Shown here piece by piece: positions 7,524 to 16,074 of a DNA stretch of 30,135 bases. Position numbers and translations under genes: made by a program. The notes beneath the pieces are model-generated. The model saw only the letters and a program-made list of their open reading frames with translations. It had not been told where the DNA came from and did no database searches. Numbering within the stretch: the first letter of the stretch is position 1; every line of letters begins with the position of its first letter. The stretch covers positions 1-30,135 of the forward strand of contig JAYTCQ010000202.1 of assembly GCA_043736395.1 (NCBI GenBank). Direction: 5' to 3'. Source of the DNA: JAFDVL01 sp043736395. GTDB taxonomy: Bacteria > Acidobacteriota > Blastocatellia > RBC074.

Positions 7524-8465
7524 TTATCTGGCGGAATCTAATCCGTTCAGACCTTTTTTATAATTCGGATCCAACGCGGCGTAATCTGTGCGGTAGCTGA
7601 CAGAATTCGCTGTTGGAAAATTTGCGGGAATTTTTTGGGTAACTTTTCCAGTCGCCACCCATTCAGTTCCGCGTTGTAACATCGTCGCAAATCCTACACA
7701 GCTCATCGCGACCAAATCGTGACCAAGTGCATTATGAAAAACTTTTCCTTTACCGTAGCTGAGTGCCATCAACAAAGGTTCATCACGATTCGTACCGCGA
7801 TTGCTCGGATCGGCAAACGCAGTCCCAAGAACATTCATGTTTTTTCCGGGGCCACGCAAACTTGTATACAGCTCGTCGCCCTGATGCATCCAGACTTTCG
7901 GCAATCCTTTGGTGATCGGATGTGTCGTGTCGCGGAAAGTAATTTGATACGGCTGGCGTGCGCCGTGATTGCCCGCGTTGCCTGCCGAAGTATCAGAAGT
8001 CAATTTGCCATCTTTGAAAAACCAGTACGCACCGGAATTTTCATTACGTCCACGCCATCCGCCGATGCCAATCATTTCATTGAATTCTTTCCATTTGCCA
8101 AAGGCGTTGTCAGCCGCATGAACGATGACTAAGCCGCCACCGTTTTTGACGAACTGTTCGAAAGAATTTTTCACTTCCGCCGACCAGCGTTCATCAGGTG
8201 CATCGTAGTTCATCACGATCACTTGATATTTAGTGAACTCAGGTTTGAAGCCGCTGAAATCGCCTTTGGCATCAGGCGCAGTGACGACGTCCACTTGAAA
8301 CAATCCCGTTTCTTCGAGTTGTTTTTTCAGTAGCGGAGTCGTTAGCTGCCATTTGTGATACGGTCCACCGCTTTCACCATCCAGCAACATCACACGAATG
8401 GGGGCAGCTTGTATTGAGATTGTAAAAATTGCAAAAAGAAATGTGATTATTATTACTTGTTTCAT
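7524..8465 (-). CDS. Exported ThuA-like domain protein
   Basis: A 313-residue protein of the ThuA type (glutamine-amidotransferase-like fold, PF06283). The signal peptide is MKQVIIITFLFAIFTISIQA. The domain then starts IRVMLLDGESGGPYHKW and shows family segments GGGLVIVHAADNAF, HPITKGLPKVWMHQGDELY and GKGKVFHNALGHD. ThuA takes part in trehalose use in rhizobia through 3-keto-trehalose, and ThuA-like proteins occur next to Gfo/Idh/MocA enzymes in many heterotrophs. The actual reaction of this exported form is not established. AAGGAT lies 6 bases before the ATG. It starts 14 bases after the stop of the MGCDIH gene and is followed 40 bases later by the oxidoreductase, consistent with one transcript. 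Confidence 0.9.
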   Translation of the reverse strand: MKQVIIITFLFAIFTISIQAAPIRVMLLDGESGGPYHKWQLTTPLLKKQLEETGLFQVDVVTAPDAKGDFSGFKPEFTKYQVIVMNYDAPDERWSAEVKNSFEQFVKNGGGLVIVHAADNAFGKWKEFNEMIGIGGWRGRNENSGAYWFFKDGKLTSDTSAGNAGNHGARQPYQITFRDTTHPITKGLPKVWMHQGDELYTSLRGPGKNMNVLGTAFADPSNRGTNRDEPLLMALSYGKGKVFHNALGHDLVAMSCVGFATMLQRGTEWVATGKVTQKIPANFPTANSVSYRTDYAALDPNYKKGLNGLDSAR

Positions 8466-8478
8466 TTGTTATCCTTTT

Positions 8479-9003
8479 TTAGCCTGCACCATCAAAACAA
8501 AATACGATTCGGACATTTTTGCTTCCATAACTCTTGGCAAGGCTTTCCATCGAGGTTAGAATTGACCGAAATTCATCTGATAAATCTTCTTTGGACAATT
8601 TTCCGTAACTTAAGACCTCGTTCAACTCATCAACCGTTAACCAGCTATTAAAATAAAGTTCCGGTGTAGGAAGTAGCTGGTGAGCGAGAAATTCCTTTTG
8701 TGCTGATTTACCGTGTGCTTTGGCATATTCTTCAGGTTCAAAAGGCTCGTCATCGCCAAACCACTCTTCCACCATTTCCTGAACTTCTTCCGCCGGAGTG
8801 TAAAAATAATTTTTTGCTTCGGCACTTAAACCACTTGGTATTCCTCGAGGCGGGTAAGGAAGTTCATCAGTCAGCCCACCTTCACCAAGCGCCATCACCG
8901 TAAACAATGCATAATCACGCGGTATATCGAGAGTTTCACTTGTTTGCGATTCGTAAATTCCAGCTTCGGCATATTCAACAAAAGCATGAATATCACAACC
9001 CAT
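8479..9003 (-). CDS. Hypothetical MGCDIH-type protein
   Basis: A 174-residue, acidic, apparently cytoplasmic protein with no signal peptide or membrane segment. It opens with MGCDIHAFVEY, the N-terminal signature of a widespread uncharacterised family found in bacterial chromosomes and phages; the conserved Cys, Asp and His are all present. The middle is rich in Glu (EEVQEMVEEWFGDDEPFEPEE), and the C-terminus ends VRIVFCFDGAG. Its function is unknown. It is odd as the first member of a run of exported enzymes, and it may be an insertion into the neighbourhood rather than a pathway member. The start at 9003 is the family's usual N-terminus; only a weak GGGAT precedes it. Confidence 0.85.
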   Translation of the reverse strand: MGCDIHAFVEYAEAGIYESQTSETLDIPRDYALFTVMALGEGGLTDELPYPPRGIPSGLSAEAKNYFYTPAEEVQEMVEEWFGDDEPFEPEEYAKAHGKSAQKEFLAHQLLPTPELYFNSWLTVDELNEVLSYGKLSKEDLSDEFRSILTSMESLAKSYGSKNVRIVFCFDGAG

Positions 9004-9028
9004 AAATCGATTAATCCCTACATTAAAA

Positions 9029-10822
9029 CTATAGCCCCGGTTTCGGTGGTTTCACCGGCTCCCACGCCGTCACGCCTGTGCGTTTGACTTGTCTACGAAA
9101 TATTTTATTGCCTTGCGTGACATAAAGCCAATTGCGTTCTGCACCACCAAACGCAATGTTGCCAATCGCGACGGAACCAGATTCGGGCTTATTCAATAAT
9201 TGGGCGCAACGCCCAATTTGTTCGCAGACCTGAATGCCGAGATTGCTAGTAGCAAATAAATGTCCGATAGAATCTACCGTGATGCCTTCAACGCCACTTT
9301 TGTAGGACATTTCCGGCATTTCGAGGCGATGAAATGGTTCGCCGTTAATCAATGAGCCATCCGGCGCAACCTGAAAATTCCAAGTGAATTTTGTATGCCC
9401 ATCCGCGATATTCAGCAACGATTGATCGGGCGAAAGAGTAATCGCGGACGGCTGCAAAATATTTTCGCAATTGGATACAACACGCGCTTTGCCGCTGGCA
9501 TCAATGAAATTCACGGTGCGATGCGCAGTGTCTACAAAATAAATTTCGCCTTTGGAGGTCAATGCTAAATCATTTGCTTCGACATTGCTGGCAACATTTT
9601 TTTCATCGCCGCTTGCACCAAAACTGACGATGCGTTTTCGTGAAATTTGTGACGCGTATAATCTTCCGTCGGCTCCAAACCGTAAGGCTTTTGCACCATT
9701 CGTATTTTCTTTGAAGATCGTCGCTGTACCATTCGCATCGGATTTATAGATGCGGTTGCTATCGGGGTCAGCGAAATAAACATCGCCGGATTTGTCAGCG
9801 GCAGGACTGGCGACAGATTTATAATTTTCTCCGACCTGTTGCCACGGTTTGTCCTTTGAAACAATCGCAATGACCGCTCCACGTGGGCCTCCGGGAGGCG
9901 GTGTAAAATTCGCCGGAGCATTTGCCGGACGCTGAGGTGGTGCAGGTTCACGCGCTTCAATCGGTTTTGGATATTCGCGCCACAACCATCGCAAGGCTTC
10001 CGGCATAATCGCTGCGCCGTGTTTCATGTTGTGGCCTTCTTCACCAACAACTAATTTCACATCGTAGCCTGCGAATTCAAATGCCGACGCCATACTTTCA
10101 TTTTGCTGAATCCATTTTCCAGCGTAGCTATTCAGATCGTTTTTGCCGTCCTGCATATAAATGCGAATCGGTTTGGCTTCGGTGCGGCGAATCCGCGCAG
10201 GCAAAGAATCTGCACCGCGAAAATTCACGTAACTGCCAATGAACGTCAATACGCGTCGAAATTGATCAGGACGATGCCACGCCGCCATTAATGCGCCTGT
10301 TCCGCTTGTGCTCAAGCCAGAGATCGCACGATCATTCGGGTCTTTGGAAAGATTATATCTTTTTGCAACTTCGGGAATAATTTCGTCTACGAGAAAGCGC
10401 GAAAAACGATCATCCAGGGAATCGTATTCATTGATGCGATTGAAACGATTCATTTGCGTAGCTTCGTTCGCTACGGGTAAGACGCCGGGATCAATGAAAA
10501 TTCCAATCAACGGTGGGATGTCCCCTTTGGCAATTAAATTATCGAAGACTACGGGCACGCGCACACCATCGCCTGCGAAGCCGCTACCATCGAGATAAAT
10601 CATGAATGCGGTTGGTTTGTTGGCGTCGTATTGAGCGGGAACGTAGACCGAATAATCGTGGGGCGTGCCAGGATAAACTTTGCCTGGCGCGAGTTTGTAT
10701 TTGGTGAGTATCCCTTTCGGTACGCCATCTTGCGGCTGCGAATAAGTACCAAGTGTGTAAGTCACTTGCGCGTGTGCGCTTGTCGCCAACGCCAGCAGAA
10801 ATGCCAGCAAAATCGTTTTCAT
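9029..10822 (-). CDS. Exported esterase fused to an SMP-30/gluconolactonase-like beta-propeller
   Basis: A 597-residue two-domain secreted protein. The signal peptide is MKTILLAFLLALATSAHA. Residues about 20-290 form an alpha/beta hydrolase of the enterochelin esterase/esterase D type, with nucleophile Ser171 in SGLSTSG and a likely catalytic His264 in EEGHNMKHG. A Pro-rich linker (about 295-320) leads to a beta-propeller of the SMP-30/gluconolactonase/NHL kind (repeats such as GDVYFADPDSNRIYKSD and GEIYFVDTAHRTVNFID). CAGGA lies 6 bases before the chosen ATG at 10822, and the signal peptide starts there, so upstream in-frame starts are unlikely. Possible roles are release of ester-linked groups from plant material, or ester hydrolysis followed by lactone handling. 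Both domains look complete. The two functions are known separately; their joint role is inferred. Confidence 0.9.
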   Translation of the reverse strand: MKTILLAFLLALATSAHAQVTYTLGTYSQPQDGVPKGILTKYKLAPGKVYPGTPHDYSVYVPAQYDANKPTAFMIYLDGSGFAGDGVRVPVVFDNLIAKGDIPPLIGIFIDPGVLPVANEATQMNRFNRINEYDSLDDRFSRFLVDEIIPEVAKRYNLSKDPNDRAISGLSTSGTGALMAAWHRPDQFRRVLTFIGSYVNFRGADSLPARIRRTEAKPIRIYMQDGKNDLNSYAGKWIQQNESMASAFEFAGYDVKLVVGEEGHNMKHGAAIMPEALRWLWREYPKPIEAREPAPPQRPANAPANFTPPPGGPRGAVIAIVSKDKPWQQVGENYKSVASPAADKSGDVYFADPDSNRIYKSDANGTATIFKENTNGAKALRFGADGRLYASQISRKRIVSFGASGDEKNVASNVEANDLALTSKGEIYFVDTAHRTVNFIDASGKARVVSNCENILQPSAITLSPDQSLLNIADGHTKFTWNFQVAPDGSLINGEPFHRLEMPEMSYKSGVEGITVDSIGHLFATSNLGIQVCEQIGRCAQLLNKPESGSVAIGNIAFGGAERNWLYVTQGNKIFRRQVKRTGVTAWEPVKPPKPGL

Positions 10823-10849
10823 GAATTTTCCTGATTGAAAAAAAAATGT

Positions 10850-10941
10850 ACTGCAAACATCGTGTTGGCAGTTCCAAATTGAATCTGTCGTTATCGCAGT
10901 TAATTTTGACAACGGAGACACAAACAGGATGTTTGTGTCTC
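10850..10941. repeat. 92-bp inverted hairpin doublet (element F)
   Basis: Two hairpins stand 42 bases apart. The left one (10850-10872) has a 10-base stem ACTGCAAACA with one mismatch and the loop TCG. The right one (10915-10941) has a perfect 12-base stem, GAGACACAAACA, around the loop GGA. Read on opposite strands both share CAAACATC-N-TGTT, so they are inverted relatives. The right hairpin lies 8 bases past the ankyrin gene stop. A T-run follows it on the plus strand, not on the minus strand, so it is a poor terminator for that gene. Confidence 0.8.
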
Positions 10942-10949
10942 ATATTTTT

Positions 10950-12287
10950 TTATCGTTTGGTCGGAGTTTTGGGCTTCGATCCGGATTTGGTGATCAAGTC
11001 CGTTAATAAATCTACTGCTAAATCAAGCGGCAGAAAATCTGCGACGTCAATCGGCGTCCGACCAGCGGCGTTGCGCTCATCCAGGGGCGCACCCTTTTCC
11101 GCTAGAAAACGAATCACTTTGCAAATTTCCGTTTGCTCCACGCCAAGCCCAACGCCTGTCACTGTCGCGTGAATAACTGTCAGTCCTTTTTCCGTAACAG
11201 CTTTTACGTCGGGATCAAGATCGAAGGCAAATTTGACGACGTCGATATTGCTGCTGGCAGCGGCTTGCATTAACAACGTGATTCCTTGTTCGCCTTTTAA
11301 TTTCGGATCGGAACCTGCCGCCACGAGCAATTTCATGATTTCCAATTGGTTGGCGCGCGCCGCCAGATGCAATGGAGTCAATTCACCAAAGACAGGTCGA
11401 AACGGATTGGCTCCTGCGGCAGCTTTGGCGTTTCGTGCATTCGCATCGGCTTTGCTGGCAATCAATTTTTTGACTAATTCCACATCGCCGGTTTGCGCGG
11501 CGTAATGCAACGGCGTGTAGCCACGACCATCCGCGCATTTTACCTCGGCACTGCTTTCGACTAACGCCAGCGCGGCCTCAGAGCTACGATTGGCAGCAGC
11601 AATAATAATTGCAGGTGTTCCATCAGCAATTTTTGAGTTTGGATCAACGCCTGCCGCCAGCAAATATTTGACGGATTTTGCATCGTTTTTGACGACTGCA
11701 AAAATTAAAGGAGTGAATCCACTTTTCGAAACTGCTTTGACATCTGCGCCGTGGGAGATCAGCGTTTTCACTACGTCAGAATGCCCTTCGGCAACTGCCC
11801 ACATTAAGGCGCTTTGCTTTTTCTTTTCTTCGACAGCGTTGACGTTGGCACCTTTTTCGATCAGTAAGTTGACGGCTTCAACGCAGCCGGAATTTGCTGC
11901 GAGCATGAGAGCCGTGCTGCCATCCCAACGAGCAGCATTGACGTTCGCTCCGGCTTCGACCAATTTTTTTACAAGTGCTGCATTGCCGTTGTTGCTCGCC
12001 AACGTCAGTGGAGTTTCACCATATTCATCCGCCGTATTAACCTTCGCACCTGCCGTCAGCAACATCTCGGCGGCTTTCACATCATCAAGAAAAATCGCCC
12101 AAGCCAAAGCCGACGCTCCGTCAGGTTGCGTGACGTTCACATCGGCTTTCGATTTGATAATTAATTCGATGGCTTTGTGATCGCGTCGCTTCACAGCATC
12201 CAACAATTCAACCGGAGTGAATGCCAAACATGTTCCGGCAAAAATTAAGCTGATAACGATCAAACGTAATGATGAAAGGGCTTTCAT
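10950..12287 (-). CDS. Exported ankyrin-repeat protein
   Basis: A 445-residue protein made almost entirely of ankyrin repeats, about twelve by eye from residue 24 to the C-terminus, in units such as DGSTALMLAANSGCVEAVNLL and GYTPLHYAAQTGDVELVKKL. The eighth and ninth repeats are separated by a small Ala-rich insert with NPFRPVF. The N-terminus is a signal peptide (MKALSSLRLIVISLIFAGTCLA), so it acts outside the cytoplasm as a protein-binding scaffold. Its partner is unknown. It follows the DUF1552 gene by 62 bases on the same strand, and the gap contains no strong ribosome binding site. Context suggests it serves the DUF1592/DUF1552 pair, but this is inference. The basic tail ends KPKTPTKR. 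Confidence 0.92.
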   Translation of the reverse strand: MKALSSLRLIVISLIFAGTCLAFTPVELLDAVKRRDHKAIELIIKSKADVNVTQPDGASALAWAIFLDDVKAAEMLLTAGAKVNTADEYGETPLTLASNNGNAALVKKLVEAGANVNAARWDGSTALMLAANSGCVEAVNLLIEKGANVNAVEEKKKQSALMWAVAEGHSDVVKTLISHGADVKAVSKSGFTPLIFAVVKNDAKSVKYLLAAGVDPNSKIADGTPAIIIAAANRSSEAALALVESSAEVKCADGRGYTPLHYAAQTGDVELVKKLIASKADANARNAKAAAGANPFRPVFGELTPLHLAARANQLEIMKLLVAAGSDPKLKGEQGITLLMQAAASSNIDVVKFAFDLDPDVKAVTEKGLTVIHATVTGVGLGVEQTEICKVIRFLAEKGAPLDERNAAGRTPIDVADFLPLDLAVDLLTDLITKSGSKPKTPTKR

Positions 12288-12349
12288 ACAATATTGAAAG
12301 AATATTCTGCACCAGTCCTAGGCACAATTTTTTATGATAATCCCGAAAA

Positions 12350-13714
12350 TTATGATTTAGAAAGTTGGATCGGTTTTTCCAAATCTAATTTTCCTGTGCT
12401 GTCACCCAGGCTCTCAGCCTGGACACCAGCTTTGTCGAGCATGGTCAGCAATAAATTATTCAACGGAGTTTCTTTTGGATAAATCACATGGCGATTGCCT
12501 TTGATTTGCCCTGCGGCTCCGCCTGCGACGACGATTGGCAGATCGTGATGCGTATGCAAATTGCCGTCGCTGATGCTGCTGCCATACATAATCAGGGAAT
12601 TGTCGAGCAACGTTCCTTCACCGTCAGGAGTTGCGTGCAACCGCTCCAGTAGGTACGCATACATTTTGACGTGAAGCTCATTGATCTTGACGGTCTTGGC
12701 AATTTTTTCAGGATCATTCTGATGATGCGTCATGTTGTGATGACCATCGGAAATTCCAATCGAACGATAGGGACGATTGCTGCCTTCACGAGCCATCATC
12801 AAAGAAACAACGCGGGTCATATCCGTTTGGAACGCGAGCACTTCCAAATCCATGATCATTTTGACGTGATCTTCAAATTCTTCCGGCACGGAAGTTGGAC
12901 GCTGCATCACAGGCATTTTCATTGCCGCATTCTGTTGTTCAGCTTTTTGAATGCGTCGTTCAATGTCGCGGATGGCTTCAGTGTATTCCGTCAGTTTGCG
13001 CTGATCATTTTTGCCCAGTGTCGCGCCAAGTCGTTTGATGCTGCCGTTCACGTAATCAAGGATGCTGCGCTGTTTTTCGAGTTGTGCCAAACGCGCTTTG
13101 GCATCGGTGCTTTCGCCGTCACCAAACAAACGCTCGAAAACCGCACGAGGATGCGTTTCTACGGGCAACGGAGTATTTGCGCCACGCCACGAAAACGTAT
13201 TGGTATACGCACAACTGTAACCAGAATCGCACGAACCCGCTAATTGATTTGACTCAAGACCCAGTTCCAGCGAACCTAAAATTGTTTGTTTGCCCAATTC
13301 TTTCGCGGCAACCTGATCAGCAGAAATTCCAGCACTAATGTTGCTGCCTTCCGTTTTCTTCGGATGCACTCCGGTCAACCACGTAGCTCCGGCGCGTGCG
13401 TGATCTCCGGCTCCATCGCCGAGCGCGCGTCCGTTCACTTGCGCGAGTCCGCTCATCACCAATAAGCGTTCACGAAACGGCTCTAATGATTTCATCGTCG
13501 GCATGAATTCAAAATTTGCGCCTTCAGTTCTTGGCGTCCATTTATCCATGATAATTCCGTTAGGAACGTAGATAAATCCAAGGCGAACCGCAGGCTTGAC
13601 CGCAGCAGTAAACGCAGGCGTCATGGAATCCAGTAAAGGCAAGGCTAACGAGACGCCCATACCGCGTAAAAATGTGCGGCGGGGAAGAGATTTTTTCATT
13701 AGAGTCTTATTCAT
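12350..13714 (-). CDS. DUF1552 protein with a Tat signal
   Basis: A 454-residue DUF1552 protein. An RRTFLRGMGVSLALPLLDS twin-arginine signal starts at residue 12. The body has the family hallmarks: LGFIYVPNGI near the start, SRDIERRIQK-like helix (IRDIERRIQKAEQQ) in the middle, and DNSLIMYGSSISDGNLHTHHDLPIVVAGG near the C-terminus, a layout related to exported sulfatase/phosphatase-like DUF1501 proteins. Function is unknown. DUF1552 genes stand beside DUF1592 genes in planctomycetes and acidobacteria. The ATG at 13714 overlaps the stop of the DUF1592 gene as ATGA, with GAGGAG 12 bases upstream, so coupled translation is likely. An in-frame ATG at 13699 could also serve. Confidence 0.92.
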   Translation of the reverse strand: MNKTLMKKSLPRRTFLRGMGVSLALPLLDSMTPAFTAAVKPAVRLGFIYVPNGIIMDKWTPRTEGANFEFMPTMKSLEPFRERLLVMSGLAQVNGRALGDGAGDHARAGATWLTGVHPKKTEGSNISAGISADQVAAKELGKQTILGSLELGLESNQLAGSCDSGYSCAYTNTFSWRGANTPLPVETHPRAVFERLFGDGESTDAKARLAQLEKQRSILDYVNGSIKRLGATLGKNDQRKLTEYTEAIRDIERRIQKAEQQNAAMKMPVMQRPTSVPEEFEDHVKMIMDLEVLAFQTDMTRVVSLMMAREGSNRPYRSIGISDGHHNMTHHQNDPEKIAKTVKINELHVKMYAYLLERLHATPDGEGTLLDNSLIMYGSSISDGNLHTHHDLPIVVAGGAAGQIKGNRHVIYPKETPLNNLLLTMLDKAGVQAESLGDSTGKLDLEKPIQLSKS

Positions 13715-16050
13715 GGCGTTGCAGTTCTCCTCATTTGGAACGGTGTACTTTTTACAATCGAGCTAATCAAAGTTGAGAGTTGATAATTTGTCGGCGCAGT
13801 TTCGCGCATGATCGAACGGACGGTCGGGCTGTCATAATATTCCAACCCGCGTCCTAAAGCGTACGTTAGCAGTTTTTCCGTGACGGCAGTCACAAATTCA
13901 TCCTTGTGCGCCGTCAACAAAACTTTTTTCAATTCGTTCGAGCCGGTAAACGATTTACCACTTGGCAATTTTCCTGAAGCATCAATCGGCAGCCCGGCAT
14001 CTTTGGTGCGCCATTTTCCGATCCCGTCAAAATTTTCCAGCGCGAATCCAATTGGATCCATCCGGGCGTGACACGAGGCGCAAGTTGGATTTGCACGGTG
14101 CGATTCCAGTTGTTCACGCATACTTAATAAACGACCATCTTTGCCGTGGGGCTTCAAATCTGGAATATCGGCAGGCGGCGGCGGCGGCGGCGCACCCAAC
14201 AGGTTTTCCAACACCCACTTGCCTCGTTGAACCACAGACGTACGATTGGGGTACGAGGTTACAGTTAAAATGCTTCCCTGCCCTAATAATCCGCCACGAT
14301 TTGGATCTTTCAATTTCACACGCCGAAATTGCGAACCGTAGACGCCGGGAATTTCATAATGCTCGGCAAGGCGTTGATTGAGATACGTGTAATCTGCATC
14401 CAATAAATTCAGAATGCTGCGGTTTTCCCGCAAAACGCTGCCAAAAAATAATTCGGTTTCCTGTCGGAATGATTGGCGCAGACTATCGTCAAAATTCGGG
14501 AACATGTCAGGATCAGGTTTTTGCGTCTCAAGATTTCGCAAGTACAACCATTGACCGCCGAAATTACTGACGAAAGCTTGCGAACGCGGATCATCAAGCA
14601 TGCGCGTCACTTGCGCTTGCAGCGTAGCCGGATCGCTGAGTTTTTTCTGCTCCGCTAAAGTAAATAATTCTTCATCGGGAATGCTGCTCCACAAAAAGAA
14701 TGACAACCGCGAAGCCAGTTCGAAATCATTGATGCGCGTTACGTCAGATTTTGCCACGCGCGGATCACGTTCAATGCGAAATAAAAAATCTGGCGAAACC
14801 AGCATTGCTTCAAGTGCCGTTTGAATACCAGTATCAAAATCCGCGTTCAGGCGTCCCTTGTCATAAAACGTGAGCAACGGCGCAATATCCGCCGTCGTTA
14901 CCGGACGGCGAAACGCGCGTCGCGTCAGGTTTGTCAAAATTTTTCGCGCGCATGGGCGTTCATCTTTTTCTGATGCCGGCTGACAAATAAAAATCTTTTC
15001 ACGGCTTGGTGTATTGCCTCGCGCCGTTGCATTGAATGGCCCACTGACAATGATCGTATCTACGTTCGTGAGCTGTGACACGGGTGATTGTTGGATGCGT
15101 ACGCCATCGAGCCGCAAATCCATTTGGATTTTTTCTGATGACCCACCGCCAGGAGGCGGTCCGCCCGATCGTCCAACCGCAGGCATCGCTACTTCGGGTT
15201 TTGCGCTATCACGCATAAACGTCACGCCAATGTTGCGCAGGCCTGCTTTGATCGGCATCTTCACATCAATTGGCTTCGAATTATCGCCAGGCATTTTGAT
15301 ACGAAGCTGATACTCGGCATCCACCGGAAAATAATATTGAAACGAAGCCCCGCCGCGTGAATAAAACGGCAGATCATCGCTGACTCTTTCCGTGCGAATT
15401 GCGCCACCAAAAAGTTTCGGAGGATCGCGCCGCGCCTGCAAAACATCTTCGCCGGGCTTCATTTTCAAATCGCCGACAGCCGTGCGGCTAATGCGAAATG
15501 CCACGGACATATATTTTTCGAGTAGCGCAGGCGACAAAAAAAGTACATCACCAATGTTGTCAAATCCGTAGCCTGAATCATCAATCGGCAAGTTGTTTCC
15601 CGGCTTAATATCAAGTCCTAACAAATCACGAATGGCGTTGCTGTATTCTGCCCGATTCAAACGATGCACGGATTGGCGCCCCGGATTCGGATGCGCTGCC
15701 GCAGCCTTATCTAATGCGCCTTCCAGCCAATTCACAAACGCCGTGACATCCTTGGCTTCAGGATGCGGAACCTTCACCGGAGGCATTTGTCCGGTGCGAA
15801 CTTTGCGCAAAACTTTTTCCCAGGTGTCGCCATTTTTAGCGACGTTCTGATAATCCAGGCCTTCGAGGGAAACATCAGCAGTTTTTGCTTTTTGATTATG
15901 GCAACTAATGCAATATTCCTGAATCATTGCTTCATGCGCAGCGGTTTCAGCGGTACTCGCCTGGATTGGCTGAAGCTGAGAATTGTATGCAAGCACAGCA
16001 AGGCTGGCGATAAAAAGGATGCAACCAAATTTGAATCTTTTCGCATTCAT
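13711..16050 (-). CDS. DUF1592-family large diheme protein (DUF1587/1592/1588/1585 type)
   Basis: A 779-residue exported protein of the multi-domain family abundant in planctomycetes and acidobacteria. After an N-terminal hydrophobic segment (about 9-22) comes a cytochrome-like haem site, CISCH at 47-51, then HRLNRAEYSNAIRDLLGLD (DUF1587 type), a carbohydrate-binding-like beta region around 200-340, the DUF1592 core (LTRRAFRRP, SRLSFFLWSSIPDEEL), a LLGAPPPPPPADIPDL segment, and a second site CASCH at 657-661 followed by ARMDPIGFALENFD (DUF1588/1585 region). The function is not established; the haem sites suggest oxidative chemistry on polymers or glycans. I chose the ATG at 16050 for the signal sequence; ATGs at 16071 and further upstream are possible. 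First gene of the pair with DUF1552. Confidence 0.93.
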   Translation of the reverse strand: MNAKRFKFGCILFIASLAVLAYNSQLQPIQASTAETAAHEAMIQEYCISCHNQKAKTADVSLEGLDYQNVAKNGDTWEKVLRKVRTGQMPPVKVPHPEAKDVTAFVNWLEGALDKAAAAHPNPGRQSVHRLNRAEYSNAIRDLLGLDIKPGNNLPIDDSGYGFDNIGDVLFLSPALLEKYMSVAFRISRTAVGDLKMKPGEDVLQARRDPPKLFGGAIRTERVSDDLPFYSRGGASFQYYFPVDAEYQLRIKMPGDNSKPIDVKMPIKAGLRNIGVTFMRDSAKPEVAMPAVGRSGGPPPGGGSSEKIQMDLRLDGVRIQQSPVSQLTNVDTIIVSGPFNATARGNTPSREKIFICQPASEKDERPCARKILTNLTRRAFRRPVTTADIAPLLTFYDKGRLNADFDTGIQTALEAMLVSPDFLFRIERDPRVAKSDVTRINDFELASRLSFFLWSSIPDEELFTLAEQKKLSDPATLQAQVTRMLDDPRSQAFVSNFGGQWLYLRNLETQKPDPDMFPNFDDSLRQSFRQETELFFGSVLRENRSILNLLDADYTYLNQRLAEHYEIPGVYGSQFRRVKLKDPNRGGLLGQGSILTVTSYPNRTSVVQRGKWVLENLLGAPPPPPPADIPDLKPHGKDGRLLSMREQLESHRANPTCASCHARMDPIGFALENFDGIGKWRTKDAGLPIDASGKLPSGKSFTGSNELKKVLLTAHKDEFVTAVTEKLLTYALGRGLEYYDSPTVRSIMRETAPTNYQLSTLISSIVKSTPFQMRRTATP

Positions 16051-16074
16051 AAAACTAATTAATAAAAACATTTC

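Noticed and set aside
11590..12180. Long open frame on the plus strand opposite the ankyrin gene (196 codons)
   Set aside because: It mirrors the periodic codon use of the ankyrin repeats, has no ribosome binding site and no recognisable family.
12406..12422. Hairpin CCAGGCT-CTC-AGCCTGG inside the DUF1552 gene, similar in form to the intergenic hairpins
   Set aside because: A 7-base stem with a 3-base loop is expected about twice by chance in 30 kb, and the encoded VQAESLGD segment fits the family without an insertion.
12671..13243. 190-codon plus-strand open frame opposite DUF1552
   Set aside because: Antisense shadow of a clear conserved gene; composition is His/Arg/Phe-rich as expected for reverse-frame translation.
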